Below are positions 57,897-64,000 of a stretch of DNA of 64,000 nucleotides, piece by piece. The notes beneath the pieces are model-generated. The model did not search any database. It worked only from the letters and a program-made list of their open reading frames with translations, and was not told where the DNA came from. The stretch is from positions 2,232,001-2,296,000 of the forward strand of contig NZ_JAASRS010000001.1 of the NCBI RefSeq assembly GCF_011761475.1, in the 5' to 3' direction. The stretch's first letter is position 1. Each line of letters begins with the position of its first letter. Position numbers and translations under genes: made by a program. The DNA comes from Saccharococcus thermophilus. GTDB lineage: Bacteria; Bacillota; Bacilli; Bacillales; Anoxybacillaceae.

Positions 57897-58670
57897 ATGA
57901 GCTTTTTAGTCGTCGACCGCGTTTCCCACACTTATTTTACCGAAAAAACTGCCGTGACGGCCCTTGAAAATATCTCGCTGACCGTAGAGAAAGGAGAGTT
58001 TGTCTCCTTTCTCGGCCCTAGCGGCTGTGGCAAAACGACGCTCCTTTCGATTATCGCCGCTTTAATTGAGCCAACAGAGGGATCGGTGTTTGTCGAAGGA
58101 GAAAAATTAGATCGCGTCCGTCCAACCGCAGGGTATATGCTACAGCAAGATTATTTGTTTCCTTGGAAAACCATCGAAGAAAATATTTTGCTCGGTTTAA
58201 AAATCATGGGGACATTAACGGAAGAAACAAAAAAGCGAGCCCTTGATTTGCTTGCCTACATCGGTTTAAAAGGAGTCGAATCGTATTACCCTAACCAGCT
58301 GTCTGGCGGCATGCGCCAGCGGGTCGCACTCGTGCGCACGTTGGCGACAGATCCAAAAATGCTCTTGTTAGATGAGCCGTTTTCCGCCCTTGACCAGCAA
58401 ACGAAATTAAAACTGGAAGAGTTGGTATGGAAAACATTAAAAGAGTATGGAAAGACAGCGGTGCTTGTCACTCATGATATCGGGGAAGCCATTGCGATGA
58501 GCGACCGTATTTTTCTGTTCTCGGCAAAGCCGGGACGCATTATGCACACATTTATGGTTCCCGATGAATTGCGGAGCTTATCGCCATTTGACGTCCGTCA
58601 ACATCCCGCCTTTTCCGTGCTATTCCAATCCATTTGGAAGGAGCTGGAGGAACTTGAAACAAACCAATGA
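57897..58670 (+). CDS. ytlC: YtlC, ABC transporter ATP-binding protein
   Basis: 257 residues. Walker [14 protein letters not shown]-loop in [11 protein letters not shown], signature [11 protein letters not shown], Walker [14 protein letters not shown]-loop VTHDIGEAI. SsuB/TauB-like importer ATPase. RBS AAAGCGGGTGAAAGG; 17 nt after ytlA, and its end overlaps ytlD by 17 bp. Confidence 0.93.
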   Translation: MSFLVVDRVSHTYFTEKTAVTALENISLTVEKGEFVSFLGPSGCGKTTLLSIIAALIEPTEGSVFVEGEKLDRVRPTAGYMLQQDYLFPWKTIEENILLGLKIMGTLTEETKKRALDLLAYIGLKGVESYYPNQLSGGMRQRVALVRTLATDPKMLLLDEPFSALDQQTKLKLEELVWKTLKEYGKTAVLVTHDIGEAIAMSDRIFLFSAKPGRIMHTFMVPDELRSLSPFDVRQHPAFSVLFQSIWKELEELETNQ

Positions 58671-59463
58671 GCGCATCCAGTCTCTTCATCAGCAATACAT
58701 CGCTTCACTGAAAAAAGAAAAACGAGTCATTCGCCTGTTTCAAATCGTGATCTTTATCGCCTTTTTCCTCTTATGGGAGACAGCCAGCCGCTTTCATTGG
58801 GTCGATCCGTTATTGTTTAGCTCCCCATCGGCGATTTGGAACCTATTTGTAGAAAAACTCGGCGACAACTCGCTTTTGACCCATACGTTCGTTACACTGT
58901 TTGAAACCATATTGGGATTTATTATCGGCACGGTAGCCGGAGCATTGTTAGGCGCCCTGCTCTGGTGGTTTCCACGCCTATCAAAAACGCTCGATCCGTA
59001 TTTAGTCGTCTTTAATGCAATGCCAAAAGTGGCGCTCGGTCCTATTCTCATCGTCGCACTCGGTCCCGGATTTACTTCTATCATTGCGATGGGTGTGATT
59101 ATCTCTGTCATCATCACCACGATTGTTGTTTACTCTTCCTTCCAGGAAGTCGATGCGAACTACTTGAAAGTATTACAAACATTCGGCGCCACCCGCTATC
59201 AATGCTTCAAAGAAGCGGTGCTGCCATCCTCGTTCCCGACGATTATTTCGACGCTAAAAGTCAATGTCGGCCTGTCTTGGGTCGGCGTCATTACCGGCGA
59301 ATTTCTCGTTTCCAAGCAAGGGCTCGGCTATTTGATTATTTACGGATTCCAAGTGTTCAACTTTACATTGGTGTTAATGAGTTTGCTTGTCATTGCCATA
59401 TTGTCAACCGTAATGTATCAGGTCGTCACCATCATCGAAAAAAAATTGATGAAACATCGTTAG
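58654..59463 (+). CDS. ytlD: YtlD, ABC transporter permease
   Basis: 269 residues with about six membrane helices, of the SsuC/TauC type; the EAA loop [20 protein letters not shown] is visible. The frame is open upstream within ytlC to 58564; TTG 58654, after GGAG..GGAGG, gives the length of B. subtilis YtlD (about 272) and is preferred, though its spacing is not ideal. With YtlA and YtlC it makes a complete importer. Confidence 0.88.
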   Translation: MKQTNERIQSLHQQYIASLKKEKRVIRLFQIVIFIAFFLLWETASRFHWVDPLLFSSPSAIWNLFVEKLGDNSLLTHTFVTLFETILGFIIGTVAGALLGALLWWFPRLSKTLDPYLVVFNAMPKVALGPILIVALGPGFTSIIAMGVIISVIITTIVVYSSFQEVDANYLKVLQTFGATRYQCFKEAVLPSSFPTIISTLKVNVGLSWVGVITGEFLVSKQGLGYLIIYGFQVFNFTLVLMSLLVIAILSTVMYQVVTIIEKKLMKHR

Positions 59464-59939
59464 AGACGTTCATGGCACGATAAGGAACGTCTCTTTATTT
59501 CTTCTAATGCCCGCGGAAGCACCTCATCTTTCATCATAAAACTAAACCGCTCATCCGTACGGATGTTTTCCGGCAGTGCCGGAAGCAGTACCGGGCCGTT
59601 TGTTTCTAAATAGGAAGACTGCTTCACCATCGCGGCGATTTCCGCAAAATAAATGTTTTTTACCATATCCGGTTCGACTTTATATTGGCCGATATAAGTG
59701 AGCGAACGAATCAGTCCCCCTGTTTCTTCCTTCACTTCCCGAATCGCCGCTTGTTCCGGCGTTTCCCCACTTTCTACTTTCCCGCCCGGGAATTCTAATC
59801 CGCGTCTCGGATGGTCCGTTAAAAGCCATTGTCCATGGTAGCGGCAAATAATCCATACGTGGCCCGGATGCACAGAAAACGGATGATCCGTAAACGACAG
59901 CCGCACTCGATTACCATAATAGTCATAAAACGTATACAT
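59460..59939 (-). CDS. ytkD: Nudix hydrolase YtkD
   Basis: 159 residues from ATG 59939 (weak RBS GGGGTTGG); the frame reaches 60011 without an RBS. Complete Nudix box: [12 protein letters not shown] then [13 protein letters not shown]. subtilis YtkD hydrolyses 8-oxo-dGTP and other NTPs, limiting mutagenesis. Tail to tail with ytlD, overlapping by 4 bp. Confidence 0.88.
   Translation of the reverse strand: MYTFYDYYGNRVRLSFTDHPFSVHPGHVWIICRYHGQWLLTDHPRRGLEFPGGKVESGETPEQAAIREVKEETGGLIRSLTYIGQYKVEPDMVKNIYFAEIAAMVKQSSYLETNGPVLLPALPENIRTDERFSFMMKDEVLPRALEEIKRRSLSCHERL
59462..59500 (+). terminator. ytlACD terminator
   Basis: 10-bp stem AGAGACGTTC / GAACGTCTCT followed by TTATTTCTTC; overlaps the stops of ytlD and ytkD. 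Confidence 0.7.
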
Positions 59940-59996
59940 AATTTCCAACCCCGCTCCTGCTTGTCTCTCTTTTTCATTATACGACAAAATATTCAT

Positions 59997-60028
59997 CAAA
60001 AAAGCCGCCAATACGAATGGCGACTTTT
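59997..60028 (-). terminator. terminator of the 114-residue gene
   Basis: Stem AAAAGTCGCCA / TGGCGGCTTTT (one mismatch) and TTTTTT on the minus strand. Confidence 0.7.
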
Positions 60029-60371
60029 ATGAATCAAGCTTCTCTTCTGGAATGATGCCAAGCGAACGGATATGTGCTTTCGCTTCTTCATTCCCAAGCT
60101 TGTAAATCAGCTGATAAATTTTCATTAATGTCCTGTCATAGGCATCATTCTCACGGTCATAATGGTATTGCACATATGGAACGTGGGCGCGAAAAAACGC
60201 TTGCAAGTCTGTAGAATAGTTTTGATCGAAATACTCCCGCAATTGAATAATTTCATCATCTGTCGCTTCAATTTGAAAATCCCATGGGGAAGCGGTTTTT
60301 ACTTGCGAGATTTCTCCCGATGCAAGGGACACATAATACGTCTTTTTTTGCTGCTCCGCCACAGTCGTCAT
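60027..60371 (-). CDS. conserved hypothetical protein, unrecognised
   Basis: 114 residues, soluble and acidic, no signal peptide. It begins TTVAEQQKKTYYVSLASGEIS and has an aromatic-rich middle, VPYVQYHYDRENDAYDR. I do not recognise a domain; similar proteins near ytkD occur in Bacillaceae. RBS AAGGAGATGACG. Terminator directly at its stop. Confidence 0.7.
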   Translation of the reverse strand: MTTVAEQQKKTYYVSLASGEISQVKTASPWDFQIEATDDEIIQLREYFDQNYSTDLQAFFRAHVPYVQYHYDRENDAYDRTLMKIYQLIYKLGNEEAKAHIRSLGIIPEEKLDS

Positions 60372-60435
60372 CTCCTTATGATCTTTCCTTTATTGTTTAG
60401 TGTGGATGAAGGCAAAAAAAATTATGCTCGAAAAA

Positions 60436-60831
60436 TCACTTTACTTCGTCTTTGAGCAATTCAATCGCCTTTCGCAAAACCGTGGGAATCGGAACCCCCG
60501 CACGCCCGGTGTTTTCCACAATGGAAATAAATTCATTCGCAATATAGAAAAAAATGATGATATTACGAATAAAATGATTGCCCCAGCCAATGGCAATATC
60601 TAATAAATGCGAAACAGCGACTAAAACAAAAATAAGCAGCTTGCGGACAATGCCGCGGAAGCCGACTTGACTGGATAGCTTTCCCACCATCGCACTTGCA
60701 ATGATTCCTGTTATATAATCTCCGACGACCAAACAAAGCAAAATAATGATCAATGAGTCCATTCCTCCGATAAGAAACGAAACAACGGAGCCAGCTAACG
60801 AAAATCCCAGCATCGACGCGTACTTGTGCAT
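60436..60831 (-). CDS. ytkC: holin-like protein YtkC
   Basis: 131 residues, three to four hydrophobic segments (SLAGSVVSFLIGG, LIIILLCLVVGDYITGIIAS, KLLIFVLVAVSHLLDI, IIIFFYIANEFISI). It belongs to the toxin-secretion/phage-lysis holin family (TcdE/UtxA type). No endolysin or phage genes are adjacent, so a domesticated role in autolysis or export is possible but unproven. RBS AGGAGGGGGG. Confidence 0.8.
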   Translation of the reverse strand: MHKYASMLGFSLAGSVVSFLIGGMDSLIIILLCLVVGDYITGIIASAMVGKLSSQVGFRGIVRKLLIFVLVAVSHLLDIAIGWGNHFIRNIIIFFYIANEFISIVENTGRAGVPIPTVLRKAIELLKDEVK

Positions 60832-61079
60832 GCTCCCCCCTCCTTACGAATAGTACTACTATCGTATGCGTAAAGAGGGAAAGAGGTATAGACAAAATCA
60901 TTCCTTCATCAGCGAAGGGGCGGTCGGTCAGTGTCTATTTTTAACATTTTTCCCGAGAAATCTCCCTTCCTCTAAACGGAGGGAAAGAGGGAGATGAATC
61001 GGGAAGTTTTTGATTCTCAAAAACGAACATATGTGCTATAATCAAACTATCCTATCAGGTAAGGAAAGAAGGGATTCTC

Positions 61080-62255
61080 ATGCTTCGTGGCCAAAAAGTA
61101 TTCTTCCGGGCATCGAAAGCGGATTTGGACCGATTGTATGCCTGCAATCGGGAATCCGCCCGTGTTTGGAATGAATGTCTTCGATTGGCGAAGGAACATT
61201 TTCTCCAATACGGCCGTTGGATTACCAAAAGCGAACTGCAAAAACAAACGAAAAGAAAGTTCCATCTTCACAGCCAATCGATTCAAGCTGTCTGCCACAA
61301 ATACCTCTTCGCAAGACAATCTTCTCACCACGCGATTCAGCAAGGATATCCTGCTCGCTACCCTTACAAGAAAAAGAAGTACTTCCCAACGAAATGGGCG
61401 AAAGACGGTTTCAAAGTGTATGAAAACGGAAAAATTGAACTCTCCATGGGCATTCATCACGGAAAACGGGAAAAGCCGATCGTCGTGTATGCGTCGCATC
61501 TGCCAAAAGGAACGATCAAAGAAATCGAATGCTGCTTTGATCATGGTCTCTATCTTGCGGTGACGTATGAAGATGGACAAAAGGCAACAGCGTACAAACC
61601 GAACTTCTCCGTCGGAGTCGATCTTGGAGAAGTACACACCATCGGTGCGTTTTGCGAAACCGGGCAAGCCCTCCTCATCACGGGAAGAAAAATACGCTCC
61701 CTTCACCGGCTGCGGAATAAAAAACTGGCGGAGATCCAGCGGCGCCAATCGAAATGTCAAAAAGGATCACGCCGGTGGAAAAAGTATGAGCGGGCGAAAC
61801 AATATGTGTTATTGAAATCCGAAAGACAGCTGCGGGATGCGTTGCATAAAACGACCAAACAGTTTGTGGACTGGTGTTTGAAGCAGTCCGCCTCCGATGT
61901 GTATATCGGAAACGTCGAAGGAGTGCAGCGCAACAAGAGAAAGAAAAAACGTACGAGCCGCAAACAAGCGCAAAGACTCTCGAATTGGTCATTCGGGAAA
62001 GTGAAGCAGTATCTCTCTTATAAGCTGGCCCACCATGGCATTCGCTTGCATGAAATCGAGGAGTCGTATACAAGCCAAACATGTCCTGTCTGCCAAAAGA
62101 GAAAAAAAGTGTCTTCCCGCCTGTTTGTGTGCCGGTGTGGGTATGAGGAGCATCGTGACGTTCACGGCGCGAGAAATATCTTAAGCAAGGCGCTGCATGG
62201 TACCTTTGTTCATTGGGACGTACAAACGAAGCTGACGTATCTACGGATTGCGTAA
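61080..62255 (+). CDS. tnpB: RNA-guided endonuclease TnpB
   Basis: 391 residues. RuvC-like active site complete: D181 (GVDLGEVHTIG), E280 (VYIGNVEGVQ), D360 (HRDVHGARNI). Zinc ribbon Cys335/338/351/353 (CPVC...CRC). N-terminal HTH-type OrfB region. TnpB uses an omega-RNA from its own 3' end to cut DNA at the donor site and so promote element retention. RBS AAGGAAAGAAGGG. All key residues are present, so it may be active. Confidence 0.93.
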   Translation: MLRGQKVFFRASKADLDRLYACNRESARVWNECLRLAKEHFLQYGRWITKSELQKQTKRKFHLHSQSIQAVCHKYLFARQSSHHAIQQGYPARYPYKKKKYFPTKWAKDGFKVYENGKIELSMGIHHGKREKPIVVYASHLPKGTIKEIECCFDHGLYLAVTYEDGQKATAYKPNFSVGVDLGEVHTIGAFCETGQALLITGRKIRSLHRLRNKKLAEIQRRQSKCQKGSRRWKKYERAKQYVLLKSERQLRDALHKTTKQFVDWCLKQSASDVYIGNVEGVQRNKRKKKRTSRKQAQRLSNWSFGKVKQYLSYKLAHHGIRLHEIEESYTSQTCPVCQKRKKVSSRLFVCRCGYEEHRDVHGARNILSKALHGTFVHWDVQTKLTYLRIA

Positions 62256-62445
62256 GCAAGAAGTAGTAGAAGGGTTGGACCGCCCCATCGGTGTGGTGCC
62301 GATGTTGCTTACTGGACCCATCAAGAAGGCTTCCGATGCCAAGCATCGAGTGGAAGGAGACCACCTTCTTCTGCGCAGAAGCTTCTTTGATGGAGATGGT
62401 AAGAAACTCCCACCTCTCAATGAAGTGTAGGTGGGAGAGGTTCAT
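62160..62445 (+). ncRNA. probable omega-RNA region of tnpB
   Basis: The end of tnpB and the ~190 bp after it form strong local folds: CATCGG / CCGATG, GATGC / GCATC, and the terminal CTCCCACCT / AGGTGGGAG. Known omega-RNAs overlap the tnpB 3' end and extend through the element's right end, with the guide in the flank. Boundaries are approximate. From 62450 to 62734 I see no gene. Confidence 0.55.
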
Positions 62446-62734
62446 TGTAAAGAACGCTCCAGTTGGCAATTTGTTTGTTTACAATGTCCGTTAATTACTT
62501 CTATGGATATATCTATTAGACAATGACGAAACATTTATAATCGAACTATATTGTTTCCTATTACCTAATGTACATTACCCACTAATTCATTTCTCATGCT
62601 GTAAACGACATCACCAAACCGTTTCATTCCCACATTCGAAAAATTTATGTCATTTGTTCATCCATTCGTGCAAAGTGCCATCTCATCATGCGATGATCAT
62701 GTGTTACAATAGAAAGAAAAAAGGTGAATTAGCG

Positions 62735-62872
62735 ATGTATGTTACTTTAGCAGTATCATTGATCATTGCTGCGATCATTCTTGCTTTGACGGTGATTACC
62801 ACATTAAAAGCATACCAATACAAGCATACGGTCGACCCGCCTCCTGAAGACAATCATTCGCAAAATAAGTAA
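62735..62872 (+). CDS. ytzI: YtzI, small membrane protein
   Basis: 45 residues from ATG 62735 (RBS AAAGGTGAA). One transmembrane helix (about 4-24) and the conserved KAYQYKHTVDP tail of YtzI. The frame is open to 62654 upstream but without an RBS. Function unknown. Conserved neighbour of luxS, convergent with it. Confidence 0.82.
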   Translation: MYVTLAVSLIIAAIILALTVITTLKAYQYKHTVDPPPEDNHSQNK

Positions 62873-62899
62873 GGCTATCATCGATATGATGATAGCCTT
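62871..62899. terminator. bidirectional terminator ytzI / luxS
   Basis: 12-bp perfect stem AAGGCTATCATC / GATGATAGCCTT with a GATAT loop. Confidence 0.8.
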
Positions 62900-62905
62900 T
62901 CCACT

Positions 62906-63379
62906 TTATCCAAATACTTTCTTTAACTCTTCCTTATCTTGCTCCAGCCAGAAGCGCATGAGCCGCTTTGCCCCTTCTAGGTCATGCAGCTTCGCTTGCC
63001 CGCATTGCCGCTCTGTCGCCGCTGGGACTTCCGTTGCGTTTAGCGCATCTTTCATCGTTTCCTCAAGCAAATCAATGATTTCATCCACCGTCGGAGATCC
63101 GCTCACAACAAGATAAAATCCTGTTTGGCAGCCCATCGGCGAAATATCGATGATATCAAAGTGATCGTACTTTTCTGCATGTTTACGCATCGTATAAGCA
63201 AGCAAATGTTCGAGTGTATGAATCGCAGCTGGCTGCATCGCCTGCTTATTTGGTTGGCAAAAACGAATATCGAATTTATTGACGACACCATCGCTTCCGA
63301 CTTTATGAATGCCACAATGTCTCACATACGGCGCTTTTACCGCACAGTGATCCAACTCAAAGCTTTCCACTGAAGGCAT
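62906..63379 (-). CDS. luxS: S-ribosylhomocysteine lyase LuxS
   Basis: 157 residues from ATG 63379 (RBS TAGGAG); the frame continues to 63463 without support. Iron-binding HTLEH, catalytic Cys in [10 protein letters not shown], and the third metal ligand in [11 protein letters not shown]. Splits S-ribosylhomocysteine into homocysteine and DPD, the precursor of AI-2, in the activated methyl cycle fed by MetK. Confidence 0.97.
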   Translation of the reverse strand: MPSVESFELDHCAVKAPYVRHCGIHKVGSDGVVNKFDIRFCQPNKQAMQPAAIHTLEHLLAYTMRKHAEKYDHFDIIDISPMGCQTGFYLVVSGSPTVDEIIDLLEETMKDALNATEVPAATERQCGQAKLHDLEGAKRLMRFWLEQDKEELKKVFG

Positions 63380-63539
63380 GTATATCACTCCTACTCTGTT
63401 TTCTCTTTTCATCATACACCGAAATCCGATTTTTTTCATCCTTTTTGTATAGATTGTCACCAAACACTATGATACGGCATTTATTCCTTATTTATGATAC
63501 ATTATGAATAGAATCATTTATTCGTTAGGTGTGTGGCAA

Positions 63540-63776
63540 ATGGCAAAAAAATTATTGATTTGGTTAATCCGTTTTTATCAAATTTTTATTTCTCCGTTAA
63601 AACCACCGACATGCCGATTTTATCCAACATGCTCGCAATATGGTTTAGAAGCGGTGAAACGGTTTGGCGCCATCAAAGGCGGCTGGCTGACGATCAAGCG
63701 AATTTTAAAATGTCATCCATTCCACCCCGGCGGATTTGATCCTGTTCCAGAAAAGCCGGAAAACAGGAAGTCGTAA
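63540..63776 (+). CDS. yidD: membrane protein insertion efficiency factor YidD (YtjA)
   Basis: 78 residues from ATG 63540. Family motif [27 protein letters not shown] with conserved cysteines and the end [13 protein letters not shown]. Helps YidC-dependent insertion. RBS is weak (AGGTGTG). Divergent from luxS. Confidence 0.92.
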   Translation: MAKKLLIWLIRFYQIFISPLKPPTCRFYPTCSQYGLEAVKRFGAIKGGWLTIKRILKCHPFHPGGFDPVPEKPENRKS

Positions 63777-64000
63777 ACAACAATTATAGACATAGCATGA
63801 AATCTTTGCCTTTCGTGGCGCTCCCTTTCGCCGTCATACGAGAACAAGGAAAAACATTACATAACATTTATTCTTCCTGATCCGTTTTTTCGTTTGATTC
63901 CACCAAAAAACTATTTTGAATGCACAAACTGAATTTGAGCTGTTCATGAACGCCCTGTCTCCTATTTCCATTATCCCCCAAAAACAGAAGTCCCACTGCT
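63777..64000 (-). other. right-edge region, possible 3' end of an unrecognised minus-strand gene
   Basis: A minus-strand frame enters from the window edge and ends at a TAA at about 63869-63871, giving about 43 residues that end in VESNEKTDQEE. I do not recognise it and cannot show that it is coding. Otherwise no feature is seen. Confidence 0.25.

Larger units (their letters stand above)
60940..62450 (+). mobile_element. solitary TnpB element (IS200/IS605, IS1341-like)
   Basis: A left-end fold (CCCGA..ATCTCCCT..CCTC / GAGG..AGGGAGAT..TCGGG, 60952-61003) precedes a tnpB gene. After tnpB comes ~190 bp of structured DNA ending in hairpin CTCCCACCT / AGGTGGGAG (62407-62437). No tnpA is present, so movement would need a Y1 transposase elsewhere. 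Exact ends cannot be fixed by eye. Confidence 0.75.

Noticed and set aside
60436-60831. prophage remnant, suggested by the holin-like gene
   Set aside because: No endolysin, integrase or structural phage gene is nearby, and the gene is at its conserved ytkC position.
61678-62469. 263-codon minus-strand frame over the tnpB 3' end, and 237-codon frame 61047-61760
   Set aside because: Both are antisense shadows of tnpB; no RBS or motif.
1-64000. CRISPR arrays, tRNA or rRNA genes
   Set aside because: No regularly spaced repeats, cloverleaf-type GGTTCGAATCC signatures or rRNA segments were seen on reading.

Overview
The window looks like a chromosomal segment of a thermophilic Geobacillus or Parageobacillus-type member of the Bacillaceae. 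Gene content and order closely follow the Bacillus subtilis acsA-acuABC-ccpA-aroA-ytxJHG-murC-sftA ... leuS ... metK-pckA ... luxS-ytjA region. Codon use is moderately GC-rich. T-box and S-box leaders, TTG/GTG starts and purine-rich ribosome binding sites are typical Firmicute features. No rRNA, tRNA or CRISPR array was seen.

Layout: 1-0.7 kb, 3' end of a class A penicillin-binding protein. 0.7-6.6 kb, acetyl-CoA synthetase (acsA) divergent from acuABC, its acetylation/deacetylation control genes; an IS256-type element sits in the shared promoter region. 6.6-16.5 kb, minus-strand housekeeping genes: ccpA, aroA, ytxJHG, murC, sftA, ytpRQP and a DUF84 NTPase. 16.5-32.6 kb: aminopeptidase, YtnP lactonase, trmB, pullulanase, thpR, pepV, ytzE, a pseudouridine synthase, a MurJ-type flippase, a flavoprotein and cse60. 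32.7-36.1 kb: an NprR/NprX-like peptide quorum-sensing pair whose regulator gene is split by an IS1634-type element. 36.4-43.2 kb: rhodanese, leuS with its T-box, an MFS transporter, ytzC, ytqA and mnmM. 43.2-48.9 kb: ytpB/ytpA, ytoA, a miniature TnpB-type element, a C39-like peptidase and asnB. 49.0-52.3 kb: a second IS1634 copy that itself contains a second IS256 copy. 52.4-60.8 kb: metK (SAM riboswitch), pckA, ytmBA, the ytlACD ABC transporter, ytkD and a holin-like gene. 60.9-62.5 kb: a solitary TnpB element with a likely omega-RNA. 62.7-64 kb: ytzI, luxS, yidD.

How the genes work together: AcsA (acetate activation), AcuA/AcuC (lysine acetylation and deacetylation of AcsA), CcpA (carbon catabolite control) and PckA (gluconeogenesis) form a carbon-overflow theme. 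LeuS, MetK, AsnB and AroA form an amino-acid theme, two of them with RNA leaders.

The most noteworthy observations come from mobile DNA. (1) The IS256 end places an outward -35 (TTGACG) 18 bp from the native TATAAT of acsA, making a hybrid promoter. (2) Removing the IS1634 element and one target duplication restores an in-frame 424-codon HTH+TPR regulator followed by a 43-residue pro-peptide gene, so this strain carries a broken NprR/NprX-like circuit. (3) The nested IS lengths agree exactly, with 6-bp and 8-bp target duplications. (4) A miniature TnpB-type element shares its left end with the full TnpB element 15 kb away. (5) A poly-A frameshift in a C39-like peptidase gene lies inside the region that also encodes the asnB terminator.
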